NCBI GenBank assembly: GCA_035533275.1
Contig: DATLUD010000045.1
Span: 5,315 to 69,314, forward strand
Length of the DNA stretch: 64,000 nt
Reading direction: 5' to 3'
Origin: SCRA01 sp035533275
GTDB taxonomy: Bacteria > Vulcanimicrobiota > Vulcanimicrobiia > Vulcanimicrobiales > SCRA01
How positions within the stretch are numbered: position 1 is the stretch's first letter; every line of letters starts with the position of its first letter. Below, in pieces: positions 51,573 to 60,009 of the stretch. The position numbers and the translations under genes were made by a program. The notes beneath the pieces were generated by a model that had not been told where the DNA came from, searched no databases, and saw nothing but the letters and a program-made list of their open reading frames with translations.

Positions 51573-52454
51573 CTAGCGCGCCGCGATCGCGGCGACCTCG
51601 TCCGGCGTCACCTCGTAGACGCGCGCACAATACTCGCAGGTCACGGTCTGTGGGCGGCTCTCGCACGCCATCTCACGCAGCGCTTGGGGACCGAGGCCGC
51701 GGATGGCTACCTCGATCTTCTCGCGCGAGCACCGGCAAGCGAATCGCGTGGCCAGGCGGCGCAGATGCTTGGGCTCGAGGTCGCCGACGAGACGCTGTAC
51801 CAGGTCCCACGGAGAGGCGCCCTCGCGCACGAGCGACGTGACGGGCGGCAGCGCGGCGGCCGCCCGCTCCAGCTGGTCGACGGCGTGGTCCGCGGCGCCC
51901 GGGAGGAGCTCGGCGACGATGCCCCCGGCGGCGAGGATCCCGGCGGGGTTCGCGAGCACGCCCAGCGCGACCACGCACGGCGTCTGTTCCGACTGGGCGA
52001 AGTAGGCGGCGACATCGTCGCCGATCTCCCCGCTGACCAGCCGAACGATCCCCGTATAGGGCTGTCCGCTCTCGAGCGTGCGCGTGACCTGGAGCACGCC
52101 CGAACCCACCGCTGCTCCCACGTCGAACTTGCCCGCGGCGCTGAGCGGGAGATCCACCTCGGGATGCAGCGCATACCCGCGGACGCCCAGTCCTTCGCCA
52201 TCCGGAAATGCCTCCGCGAGCAGATTGCGCAGCGGCCCATCCCCGGCTACTTGCAGCACGACGCGCTGGGCGCCTTTGAGCGATCCCCCCATGAGTGCCG
52301 AGGCGGTGAGCAGACGCCCCAATGCCGCGCTTGCGGTGGGAGCGAGGTCGTGGCGACCGCGCGCCTCTGCGACGAGCTCCGTGGTGACCGCCGCATGCAC
52401 GCGGAGGGTACCGCCGGCGGCGGTGGCGGTGACGAGGTGATCCATGGGCCTCAT
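51573..52454 (-). CDS. hslO: Hsp33: redox-activated chaperone
   Basis: This roughly 293-residue protein is a holdase chaperone activated when oxidation releases zinc and forms disulfides. The core is clear (VGSGVLQVTRTLESGQPYTGIVRLVSGEIGDDVAAYFAQSEQTP). The C-terminal zinc-binding redox switch has all four cysteines as CxC (FACRCSRE) and CxxC (TCEYCARVYEV). The start at 52454 (MRPMDHLV) or 52445 is possible. It is divergent from aroQ across a 70-base spacer that must hold both promoters. Confidence 0.95.
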   Translation of the reverse strand: MRPMDHLVTATAAGGTLRVHAAVTTELVAEARGRHDLAPTASAALGRLLTASALMGGSLKGAQRVVLQVAGDGPLRNLLAEAFPDGEGLGVRGYALHPEVDLPLSAAGKFDVGAAVGSGVLQVTRTLESGQPYTGIVRLVSGEIGDDVAAYFAQSEQTPCVVALGVLANPAGILAAGGIVAELLPGAADHAVDQLERAAAALPPVTSLVREGASPWDLVQRLVGDLEPKHLRRLATRFACRCSREKIEVAIRGLGPQALREMACESRPQTVTCEYCARVYEVTPDEVAAIAAR

Positions 52455-52524
52455 GCTCTCGCCGAGGACGCCGGCGATCCCTTCCCGAATGGGCGTTCGA
52501 GCAGCCGACGTCGTGTGAGGATCG

Positions 52525-52971
52525 ATGCGTATCGCCGTATTGCACGGCCCCAATCTCAACGCGTTGGGAACGCGTGAGCCGGAGGTCTATGGCCGAACCA
52601 CCCTCGCCGAGATCGACGACGCGCTGGAGCGCGAGGGCGCGGCCCTCGGCATCCAGGTCACAAGCGAGCAGCATCAAGGAGAAGGAGAGCTCGTGAGCGC
52701 CATTCACCGCGCGGCCGGCGATGGCACGACAGGCATCCTCATCAACCCCGGCGCGTATACCCATTATTCCTATGCCATCGCCGATGCGCTCCGGTGCATA
52801 GCCGTTCCAGCCGTCGAAATCCATCTCTCGAACATCCATGCGCGCGAGGAGTTCCGCCGCCACTCCGTGACGGCCGCTTCTTGCGTGGGCGTGGTTGCTG
52901 GATTCGGTTCCGATTCCTATACCGTCGCGCTGCGGGCGCTCGTGACCTATCTGTCTCGCAATCGGCGATGA
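52525..52971 (+). CDS. aroQ: Type II 3-dehydroquinate dehydratase
   Basis: This 148-residue enzyme makes 3-dehydroshikimate in the aromatic amino acid pathway. Type II hallmarks are intact: VLHGPNLNALGTREPEVYG with the catalytic Tyr, then TSEQHQGEGELVSAIH, NPGAYTHYSYAIADAL and VEIHLSNIHAREEFRRHS with the catalytic His. GAGG precedes the ATG. It stands alone, without other shikimate genes nearby. Confidence 0.96.
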   Translation: MRIAVLHGPNLNALGTREPEVYGRTTLAEIDDALEREGAALGIQVTSEQHQGEGELVSAIHRAAGDGTTGILINPGAYTHYSYAIADALRCIAVPAVEIHLSNIHAREEFRRHSVTAASCVGVVAGFGSDSYTVALRALVTYLSRNRR

Positions 52972-53125
52972 ATACAGGATTTCCGCCACTTTTCGGCAGG
53001 AGGCTCACTCCGGCAAAGCGTAGCAAGGCGGCGAACGGCGAGCCGGACGATCTACGCGCGTCCGCGTTTCGGCTTTGCCGACCTAGGATGTTGACGACCC
53101 CGCATGTTTTGGGGGAGGGAGTAAC

Positions 53126-53425
53126 GTGACGAAGGCCGATCTGATCGCCACCGTGGCAGAAAAGACGGGATTGACCAAACGCGAGGCGACCGCCGCCGTT
53201 GACAGCGTGTTCGATACGATTCGCGAATCGCTCACGGCCGGCGAGAAGGTTCAGTTGATTCCGTTCGGCAGCTTTGAGGTGCGCAATCGCGAGAAGCGTG
53301 AGGGCCGGAACCCGAAGACGGGCGAGAAGCTGGTGATTCCCGCGCGGCGCGTGGCCGCGTTCTCCGCCGGCAAGGGGCTGCGCGACGCCGTGGCGGCCGC
53401 GGCTAAGCGCCGCAAGCGCTCCTGA
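53126..53425 (+). CDS. hup: HU-family nucleoid protein
   Basis: This 99-residue protein is a full HU: TKADLIATVAEKTGLTKREATAAVDSVFDTI, then the conserved PFGSFEVRNREKREGRNPKTGEKLVIPARR arm region and a Lys/Arg-rich C-terminal tail (AAAAKRRKRS). It bends and compacts DNA as a dimer. It starts at a GTG behind GGGAGGGAG. A TTGACG at 53091 hints at a promoter, but no convincing -10 is seen. A G/C hairpin terminator follows. Confidence 0.95.
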   Translation: MTKADLIATVAEKTGLTKREATAAVDSVFDTIRESLTAGEKVQLIPFGSFEVRNREKREGRNPKTGEKLVIPARRVAAFSAGKGLRDAVAAAAKRRKRS

Positions 53426-53451
53426 GCTCTAGAACCAAGCGCACGCTCTTC

Positions 53452-53490
53452 GGGGCGCGGCGCGCGCAAGCCGCGCCCCTCTTGCTTGCG
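53452..53490 (+). terminator. Intrinsic-type terminator after the HU gene
   Basis: GGGGCGCGGC and GCCGCGCCCC (53452-53461 with 53470-53479) form a perfect 10-bp stem with an 8-base loop, followed by TCTTGCTTGC. This is one of the best terminator candidates in the window. Confidence 0.7.
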
Positions 53491-53580
53491 CTCGCAGGGG
53501 CCGAGCGCGTCGTGGGCGTATGAGAGGGCGCGGCTCGCAAGGGCCGCCCGTTCGGATCCCGCCCGTACGGATGCCGTCGG

Positions 53581-53658
53581 CGGGCTGTAGCGTAGCTTGG
53601 TTAACGCGCTAGCCTGGGGGGCTAGAGATCGCTGGTTCAAATCCAGTCAGCCCGACCA
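53581..53658 (+). tRNA. tRNA-Pro (anticodon GGG)
   Basis: The sequence folds as a full cloverleaf. The acceptor stem is CGGGCTG/CAGCCCG, a D-arm follows with TTGGTTAA in its loop, and the anticodon stem CTAGC/GCTAG encloses loop CTGGGGG (anticodon GGG). The T-arm has loop TTCAAAT, and the discriminator A is followed by an encoded CCA (53656-53658). It reads CCC and CCU proline codons. A hairpin follows within five bases. Confidence 0.95.
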
Positions 53659-53662
53659 TGAG

Positions 53663-53696
53663 GAATGTGCCCAAGATGAATCACTTGGGCACGTTC
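53663..53696 (+). terminator. Terminator hairpin after tRNA-Pro
   Basis: GAATGTGCCCAAG (53663-53675) pairs with CTTGGGCACGTTC (53684-53696) at 12 of 13 positions plus one wobble, with an 8-base loop, followed by CATTTCGC. The remaining bases up to 53918 hold no gene I can support. Confidence 0.6.
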
Positions 53697-53918
53697 CATT
53701 TCGCGGGTCTGCTGCCGCGCGTTGCTGTCGAAGAACGGTGCGCATTTCGCCGTCTCGATGCGCTGCTGATGAAGTCATGTCTTCGCACCTCTTCGAGGAG
53801 TCTCGCAGACTATTCCCAATTGAGGGCGAATGCACTGGGCCGGCGCGTCTCCGCGTCCCGCAGGCGCGGCAGCATCGCCCGGCAGGTTGTCGCAGAGGTG
53901 TTCCCGTACTCCCGCGCG

Positions 53919-54353
53919 ATGCACAGCGACGCCGCGACTTCCACCACGCCGCGCACGGCGATCATCCACGCCGACGGCGGCAGCCGCGGAAACCCCGGCC
54001 CCGCCGCGATCGGCGCGGTCGTGGCCGAGACTGACGGGCGGGTGGTCCAAGAAGTCTCCGCCTACATCGGCCGGGCGACCAATAACGTCGCGGAGTACCG
54101 CGCGCTCATCGAAGGCCTGCGGGCGGCGCTCGAGTTGCACTTCGAAGCGGTGCGCGTGCGCATGGATTCCGAGTTGATCGTGCGGCAGTTGCTCGGCGAG
54201 TACCGCGTGAAGAACGAAGGACTGCGTCCGCTCTATGAGGAGGCGCGCCGGCTGCTGGCGCGCTTTGCCTCGGTCGACCTCCAACACGTGCCGCGCAGCC
54301 TCAACCGCGAGGCCGACGCGCTGGTCAACCGCGCTCTCGACGCACGAGCGTGA
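53919..54353 (+). CDS. RNase HI-like ribonuclease
   Basis: The 144-residue protein has the RNase H core with all acidic active-site residues: Asp in HADGGSRGNPGPAAIGAVV, Glu in NNVAEYRALIEGL, Asp in VRMDSELIVRQL and Asp near the C-terminus in NREADALVNRAL. It lacks the basic handle of E. coli RNase HI, like many short RNase HI family members that cut the RNA of RNA-DNA hybrids. The frame is open upstream, and ATG 53919 is chosen because the family domain begins soon after; the true start may be at another codon. Its 3' end overlaps the comB 3' end by 29 bases on the other strand. Confidence 0.88.
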   Translation: MHSDAATSTTPRTAIIHADGGSRGNPGPAAIGAVVAETDGRVVQEVSAYIGRATNNVAEYRALIEGLRAALELHFEAVRVRMDSELIVRQLLGEYRVKNEGLRPLYEEARRLLARFASVDLQHVPRSLNREADALVNRALDARA

Positions 54354-55053
54354 GCACTCCGTCGCGTACCGCCACCACGTTGGGCGAGGCGTCGAGCGCG
54401 GCGGCGTAGCGCACGTCCTCCGTTAGGCCCAGCGAGGCGAGATACGAGCCGTGCGGCGTCGCGAGCAGGGCCTCCGCCGGCTCGGCGCTGGCGGCCAGCC
54501 AGGCGTTGTGCGCGCGGCGCGCCTCCTCGTCTTCCTCAAGCGTCAGCGGCAGCGCGGTCAGCGCGGCGATGATCGCTCCCGCGGCGATCTCGTCCTCGGC
54601 CGTCGGCTTGCCGTCCTGCCCCGAGCCCTGAAGCAGTATGCCTTCGCCGTGATCCGCGGCGCGGGTCGCGGCGCGCGCGCTCGCCGCGGCGTTGCGGATG
54701 CACCCCGCGAAGGCGGCGCGAGCGGTGACGCCGCTGAGCGCGCGGCTGCCGTTGGTGGAGCAGAGCACCAGCGTGCGGCCAAGAGGCCCCGCCGCGGCGA
54801 TCTCGACCGGCGAATTGCCGAAGGCGAACTCTTGCACGCGCAGCCCGCGACGCTCGCCGGCCACCAGCATGCCCCGGCTCGCCATCGCGCGCGCGTGCTC
54901 CAACTCCGCCACGGCGCGGATGCTCGGCACGCCGGCCTCCAGCGCGGCCAAGGCCGTCGTCGTCGCGCGCAGGACGTCGATCACGATCGCGACGTCGGCG
55001 CGCATGCCGTCGGGCAGGGCCCGGTAGGCGACCCGCAGCCGCGTGGGCGTCAC
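54325..55053 (-). CDS. comB: ComB-family 2-phosphosulfolactate phosphatase
   Basis: This 242-residue protein matches the 2-phosphosulfolactate phosphatase family: VAIVIDVLRATTTALAALEAG near the N-terminus, then LVAGERRGLRVQEFAFGNSP, LVLCSTNGSRAL and a C-terminal AAALDASPNVVAVRDG. In methanogens ComB belongs to coenzyme M synthesis. In bacteria the family is widespread and the true substrate is often unknown. Its ATG overlaps the stop of the upstream fusion gene by four bases, so the two are probably expressed together. Confidence 0.9.
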   Translation of the reverse strand: MTPTRLRVAYRALPDGMRADVAIVIDVLRATTTALAALEAGVPSIRAVAELEHARAMASRGMLVAGERRGLRVQEFAFGNSPVEIAAAGPLGRTLVLCSTNGSRALSGVTARAAFAGCIRNAAASARAATRAADHGEGILLQGSGQDGKPTAEDEIAAGAIIAALTALPLTLEEDEEARRAHNAWLAASAEPAEALLATPHGSYLASLGLTEDVRYAAALDASPNVVAVRDGVLTLVRRERG

Positions 55054-56918
55054 GCGCCCGCCGCGGCGCGCCGCGCGGCGACCACCGGGGCGATCACCTC
55101 GGCGGCGGCCTCGTAGCGCCCCATGGGAATCACATAGACGCCGCCCACCAGCTCCTGCGCCTCGCCGACGAACTCGCTGGCGATGCGGATGCCTTCGCGC
55201 GCCGCACCCTCACCCGCGCGCCGCATGCGATCGCGGATGGCGTCCGGAACCGACATGCCGGGCACCTCGTTGTGGAGAAACTCCGCGCTGCGCGCCGAGC
55301 GCAACGGCAGCACTCCGGCTAAGATCGGGATGCGCGGGATCTGCGCGCGCTCCAGCTCCGTCATGAAGCGCCGCAGCGCCTCGATCTCGTAGATGGGCTG
55401 CGTGAGCGCGAAGTGCGCCCCGCTCTCCACCTTCAGACGCAGGCGTTCCAGCTCCCCCTCCAAGTCGCGCGCCAGCGGATTCACGGCCACGCCGATCTTG
55501 AGCGACGCCGGCGGCCCGATCTCCGCGCCGCCCAGACGCTTGCCCTCGTTGAGAGCGCGCAAGATGCCGACCAGGCCGATGCTGTTGACGTCGAAGACGC
55601 CGGTGGCCACGGGGTAGTCGCCGAACGAGGCGGGGTCGCCGGTGAGCGCCAAAATCGCGGTGATGCCCAGCGCGGCTGCGCCCAGCAGCTCCGACTGCAG
55701 GGCCAGCACGTTGCGGTCGCGGCAGCTGAAGTGCAAGATGGTCGCCAGACTCGTCTGCTGCATCAGCAGGCTGGCCAGCGCCACCGGGCTCATCCGCAGC
55801 TGCGCTCGCTGGTTGTCCGTCAAATCGATGGCGTCGACGCCGGCTTCCTCCAACAGGCGCGCCCCGGCCAGTTGGGCCCGGTAGTCGATGCCGCGCGGCG
55901 GCTCGATCTCGGCGGTGATCACGAAGTCGCGCCCCAAGCGCTCGTCGAAGGCGTTGCGGCGCCGCGCGGGCGCGGGCGTCGCGGGACGCTCGTACTCGCG
56001 CACGGCGACGGCGTGAACCGCGCGGCGGTCGCCCAGATGCGCGCCGCGCAGGGCCTCGCGCATCGCCATCGTGTGCGCCGGCGTCGTGCCGCAACACCCG
56101 CCGATCAGGTTGACGCCAAGCTCGGCGAAGAGGCGAGCGTACTCGCCGAAATACTCCGGCGAGCTGAAGTAGACCGTGCGTCCGTGGAGACGCCCGGGAA
56201 AGCCCGCGTTGGGCTGCGCGGCCAGGGGGACGTCCAACCCCGAGATCACCCCTGCCAGGATCTCGTAGATCTGCGCGGGGCCGAGCGCGCAGTTGACGCC
56301 CACCACGTCGGCCCCGGCCTCCGCCAGCGCGCGCAGCGCCGCGCCGGCCTCCTCGCCGTACTGCGTGCGTCCGTCCTCGAGCAGCGCCAAGGTGCAAATC
56401 CGCGGAATCTCGGCGGCCGCCTCCCGCGCGGCGCGAATGGCGGCGCGCGCCTCGGCCACGCCGCTCAGCGTCTCTAGCACGAAGGCGTCGGGGCGCTCGG
56501 CCGCCAGTGCGGCGCACTGCTCGCGATAGACGTCGCAGGCCAAGTCCTCGGTAAGCGTGCCGAAGGGGCGCAGCATCTTGCCCAGCGGTCCCACGCTGGC
56601 GCCCACGTAGACGCGGCGCCCAACGGGGCTCGCCAGAGCGGCGCGCCGGGCCAAGCGGATGCCGGCGGCGTTGATCTCCGCCAGGCGGTGCTCCAGCGAG
56701 AAGTCCTGCAGCTTCAGCGCGTTCGCGCTGAACGTGTTGCTCTCGATGAGGTCGGCGCCGGCCTCGACGTACCGCTCGTGGAGCGCGCGTACCGATTGCG
56801 GCTGGTCCAGGTTGCGCGCCTCCAGGCACGCGTTCGGTGCTGCGCCCTCGGCATAGAGCATCGTGCCGACCGCCCCGTCGGCAAGCAGCAGCCCGTTACG
56901 TAGTTCCTCCAAGAGCAT
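55050..56918 (-). CDS. Bifunctional homocysteine S-methyltransferase / methylenetetrahydrofolate reductase
   Basis: This 622-residue fusion has an N-terminal betaine/homocysteine methyltransferase-type barrel (about residues 1-300). Zinc-ligand cysteines are in VNCALGP and GGCCGTTPAH. The C-terminal part is a MetF-type flavoprotein (about 320-610: FVITAEIEPPRGIDYRAQL, then DLTDNQRAQLRMSP and ALTGDPASFGDYPVATGVFDVNSIGL). It is arranged like Bacillus YitJ. It could make 5-methyl-THF and methylate homocysteine to methionine in one protein. I chose ATG 56918, with GAGGAAC upstream; GTG 56933 is an alternative. It overlaps the upstream kinase gene by 23 bases. Confidence 0.94.
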   Translation of the reverse strand: MLLEELRNGLLLADGAVGTMLYAEGAAPNACLEARNLDQPQSVRALHERYVEAGADLIESNTFSANALKLQDFSLEHRLAEINAAGIRLARRAALASPVGRRVYVGASVGPLGKMLRPFGTLTEDLACDVYREQCAALAAERPDAFVLETLSGVAEARAAIRAAREAAAEIPRICTLALLEDGRTQYGEEAGAALRALAEAGADVVGVNCALGPAQIYEILAGVISGLDVPLAAQPNAGFPGRLHGRTVYFSSPEYFGEYARLFAELGVNLIGGCCGTTPAHTMAMREALRGAHLGDRRAVHAVAVREYERPATPAPARRRNAFDERLGRDFVITAEIEPPRGIDYRAQLAGARLLEEAGVDAIDLTDNQRAQLRMSPVALASLLMQQTSLATILHFSCRDRNVLALQSELLGAAALGITAILALTGDPASFGDYPVATGVFDVNSIGLVGILRALNEGKRLGGAEIGPPASLKIGVAVNPLARDLEGELERLRLKVESGAHFALTQPIYEIEALRRFMTELERAQIPRIPILAGVLPLRSARSAEFLHNEVPGMSVPDAIRDRMRRAGEGAAREGIRIASEFVGEAQELVGGVYVIPMGRYEAAAEVIAPVVAARRAAAGA

Positions 56919-58743
56919 CGTCGCGTTCCTCACCTGGCGGCTCCCCTTTCCGCTGCTCCGCCGCCGCGGCGTCGGCGTACTGGAGCGTGAGGAAGAAGGT
57001 GCTGCCCGCGCCCGGTTCGGAGTCGCAGTCGAGGTCCCCCCCCATCGCCTGGGCCAGGCTCTTGGAGATGTAGAGACCCAGTCCCGTGGAGTCGGCCTTG
57101 GCGTTGCTCAGCCGGCCAAAGCGCGTGAAGAGCCTCGCGCGCTCGTGCGCTGGGATGCCGGGGCCTTCATCGGCCACCGCCACGCGCACGCCGTGCCCCC
57201 CGGGGGCGACCTCGACGTACACAGGCGAACGCGCCGGAGAGTACTTCAGCGCGTTGGAGAGCAGGTTGACCAGGATCTGTTGGAGCCGGTGCGCGTCGGC
57301 CCAGACGGGGCCCATCGGGTCTGGCGGGAGGGTGAGCGAGATCGGCGCACCGGGGTGCTCGGCCAGCGCGGCGCGTACGGCGTCGCGCACCACGGCGAGC
57401 AAGTCCACGGGCCCGGGGCGAAGTCGGAAGTGGCCCGCCTCCAGCTTGGAGAGCAGCAGAAGGTCCTCCACCATGCGCGCCAGCCCCCCCGAGGCGTCGT
57501 GGAGGGCGTCGAGGAACTCGCGCCGTCGTTCGGGGTCGAGCTCGTCGCCGTGGGTGCGCAGGAGCGCCGAGGCCCCTCTGATCGTGGCCAGGGGGGCGCG
57601 AATCTCGTGCGAGACGTCGCTGAGGAACTCCATCTGCAGCCGGCGCGCGTCCTCTTCGACCCGGGCGCGCTCGCTGGCGCGAATCGTGTGGTCGGCGTTC
57701 ATGATGGCCAATCCCGCCATGTTCACGAAGATCTGCATCGAGGCCATCGTCTCGCGGCTGGGGACCCTGCCGTCCTGCGGCCCGTCGACGGACATGTAGC
57801 CGACGATCTCGCCGCGCGCGTCGGTCATCACGAAGGCCATCGAGTCGCGCTCGTGCCACGCGCCGGGATGGGCGCGCGGCGCGTGGCGCGGCAGGTCGCC
57901 CACGTAGATCTCGTTCTTGAAGCTGACGTAGCGCTCGGCGGGGGCGTAGTAGCAGTGGTCGACCACTTGATTCGCGTGGCGCAGCGACTCGGAGAACGAT
58001 TCGCGCTCCACCAGCTCCCCCGAGCGCTCCGCGACGATCTCGGGCGGAAAGCCCCACAGGATGCGCCGCTCGAAGTCTCCGCCGGGAGCGGTCTGAAAGC
58101 AGATGGTGACGTACTTGAAGCCGAAGACCGTGCTGACGCCCACGGCGATCGACGAGAGCAGATCGTCGACGTCGCGTTGCTCCAGCAGCTCGCGCGAGAG
58201 CTCCAGCAGCGTCGAGAGCTGGCCGGCCATCGCCCCGGCCCGCTCGCTGCGCTGCACCAGCTCGCTGGCGCGCCACTCGGTGGCCGAGGCCATGAAGCCG
58301 CGCACGCCCCCCACCACCAGGATCAGCGCCTGCAGCCAGAGCAGGGTGAGCAGGAGCGACTCACCAGTGAGTGTGCTCTCCTGGCGCAGCAAGGCGAACC
58401 CCACCACGACCAAGGCGAAGAGCACCCCCGCCACGGCGCCCCGCCCCCGGTAGCGGATCGCCAGCTCGTCCAGCGGGAGGACGACCAGGAGGGGGAGCGC
58501 GGCCAGCGGCACCAGCCCCGCCACCGCAACCGCGGCGACGACCACGAGGTCGCAGAGCGTGGCGGTGAAGCCGATGGCCCTGAGCACGCCGGAGGGGCGC
58601 CTCCGCCACAGGACGGGCCACAGGAGGGCGTCGACCGCGAACGGGATGAGGCCAAGCACGAGCGCCGCCTGCTGGTGCGCGCTCGGAGGACCAAAGAAGA
58701 AGCTCAACAGGACCAGGGCGCCAACGACGGCGCGCCCAACCAT
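56896..58743 (-). CDS. Membrane sensor histidine kinase with a GAF-like domain
   Basis: The protein (about 615 residues from ATG 58743, or 636 from GTG 58806) has about five membrane segments in its first 175 residues. A GAF-like domain follows (about residues 210-390: LLSSIAVGVSTVFGFKYVTICF, then SMAFVMTDARGEIVGYMSVDGP). The kinase core comes next: H-box EFLSDVSHEIRAPLATIRG, N-box LQQILVNLLSNALKYSP, G1 DEGPGIP and G2 STGLGLYISKSLAQAMGGDL. No response regulator is adjacent. The methionine-synthesis fusion gene overlaps its 3' end, which may be only a packing effect. The signal is unknown. Confidence 0.9.
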   Translation of the reverse strand: MVGRAVVGALVLLSFFFGPPSAHQQAALVLGLIPFAVDALLWPVLWRRRPSGVLRAIGFTATLCDLVVVAAVAVAGLVPLAALPLLVVLPLDELAIRYRGRGAVAGVLFALVVVGFALLRQESTLTGESLLLTLLWLQALILVVGGVRGFMASATEWRASELVQRSERAGAMAGQLSTLLELSRELLEQRDVDDLLSSIAVGVSTVFGFKYVTICFQTAPGGDFERRILWGFPPEIVAERSGELVERESFSESLRHANQVVDHCYYAPAERYVSFKNEIYVGDLPRHAPRAHPGAWHERDSMAFVMTDARGEIVGYMSVDGPQDGRVPSRETMASMQIFVNMAGLAIMNADHTIRASERARVEEDARRLQMEFLSDVSHEIRAPLATIRGASALLRTHGDELDPERRREFLDALHDASGGLARMVEDLLLLSKLEAGHFRLRPGPVDLLAVVRDAVRAALAEHPGAPISLTLPPDPMGPVWADAHRLQQILVNLLSNALKYSPARSPVYVEVAPGGHGVRVAVADEGPGIPAHERARLFTRFGRLSNAKADSTGLGLYISKSLAQAMGGDLDCDSEPGAGSTFFLTLQYADAAAAEQRKGEPPGEERDDALGGTT

Positions 58744-58826
58744 GGCCTGGACCTCGAGCTTGAAACGCCAACGTGGTCCCGTCGGCGCGAGACCTCCCGT
58801 GTTCACCTCCAGATTATCGGAGTGAA

Positions 58827-59495
58827 ATGAAATCCTCGTTACCACGCATCGTGCGTGATCTGGGCGTCGCAGCCGGAATAATACTGTTTCTTTACGGTGC
58901 TTGGCACTACGGCGTCCGCGGCGACCTCGCCAAGTTCGAGCGGGTTCAGCGCGTCCTGGACTCGCCGAGTGAGCTGCACCTCTCGATGCTGGTGTCATAC
59001 CGGTCCGGACCGCTGGTCGAGGAGCGCTACGCGATGGACGACGTCGACGGCCGCTCCGAGGTGGCCTACACCCTGCTGGGGCGCAACGGAGTCCGGGCCA
59101 GCGTTCACGATATCCTTCGGAGCGTCGACGTTCCCGCCTTTTTCGACAAGGCGAAACAGGACGGGATCAAGGAGCTTGCCGCCAAGCCCTTCGTGAACGG
59201 GGCGAACGCCGCGTACACCATCCGCGTGGCCTCCAGCATCGGCGGGGTCAGCGGCAGCCACACCTTCGCCTTCACGAGCCCCGAGTTCTGGGCGACCAAG
59301 GCCGGCCACGAGTACCACATCGTGCTCTCCAAGGACAAGCCGGTTCCCGACATCCTCACGCTCAAAGGGCTCTCGCGCAACGACCCGCGCTACTTGCACC
59401 TCGTGCAAGCGTTCGAGTCCTTCGGGACGCCGCGCTTCCTGGCGGCGAAGGCGCGCGCGCGCGCCGACGTGATCGGCCAAAAGTCTCACGCGTAG
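58827..59495 (+). CDS. Membrane-anchored protein of unknown function
   Basis: This 222-residue frame starts at ATG 58827 with CGGAGTG five bases upstream. A short basic N-terminus and one hydrophobic segment (about residues 12-27, LGVAAGIILFLYGAWHY) suggest membrane anchoring with the rest outside. The remainder is a mixed alpha/beta domain without a motif I recognise, ending in a basic tail. It is divergent from the histidine kinase and its 3' end overlaps the DUF3465 gene by ten bases. Confidence 0.7.
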   Translation: MKSSLPRIVRDLGVAAGIILFLYGAWHYGVRGDLAKFERVQRVLDSPSELHLSMLVSYRSGPLVEERYAMDDVDGRSEVAYTLLGRNGVRASVHDILRSVDVPAFFDKAKQDGIKELAAKPFVNGANAAYTIRVASSIGGVSGSHTFAFTSPEFWATKAGHEYHIVLSKDKPVPDILTLKGLSRNDPRYLHLVQAFESFGTPRFLAAKARARADVIGQKSHA

Positions 59496-59854
59496 CGCCG
59501 CCCGCCGGCTTCGATGAAGCCTCCGGCGTGCCTCCCGCTGGGATCGTGATGGGTCCAATGGACCACGTGCGTCGCGCCCGCGTCGCGCACGTACTCGCCG
59601 CGCACCGTCACGGCGTCGCCCCGATGCACGGGCACGCGCGGACCCACGTCGACGTTCTCCACCACCTGGGCGCGCAAGCCCGAGGGCGTGCGCACGTCGA
59701 AGGCTTCGTGCGTGAGCCCGCTCCGGGTGCTGTGGAAATAGACGGGCTCGCTTGCCACCGTGCCGCTGAACGTGACCTCGGCGGGGCGGTGATGCTGATC
59801 CACGGCCAGACGCAGTTGACGGTCGCCCTGGAGGGGCGAGGCGTTGATCTCCAT
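59486..59854 (-). CDS. DUF3465 family protein
   Basis: This 122-residue protein matches DUF3465: HEAFDVRTPSGLRAQVVENVDVGPRVPVHRGDAVTVRGEY, then the diagnostic HWTHHDPSGRHAGGFI near the C-terminus. The predicted fold is an all-beta OB-like barrel. The family's function is not known. Here there is no signal peptide, whereas some members are exported. The ATG at 59854 has GGTGGAGG upstream. Confidence 0.85.
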   Translation of the reverse strand: MEINASPLQGDRQLRLAVDQHHRPAEVTFSGTVASEPVYFHSTRSGLTHEAFDVRTPSGLRAQVVENVDVGPRVPVHRGDAVTVRGEYVRDAGATHVVHWTHHDPSGRHAGGFIEAGGRRYA

Positions 59855-60009
59855 GCGGATACCTCCACCGGAGGAATCACGCAAGAAACCGCCGCGTCAA
59901 GGGCTGGCCCCGCAAACCCCCGCAAACCGCCGTCAACCGCACCCCAACGTAACCGCACCCCGAACGAGAAGAGGTGGCGGAACCCGCGGCGCCGTAGGGC
60001 GGCGAGGTG

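Noticed and set aside
53697..53918. Upstream extension of the RNase HI-like protein
   Set aside because: The frame is open back to the tRNA, but the sequence is low-complexity and unlike the family; the extra residues are probably not translated.
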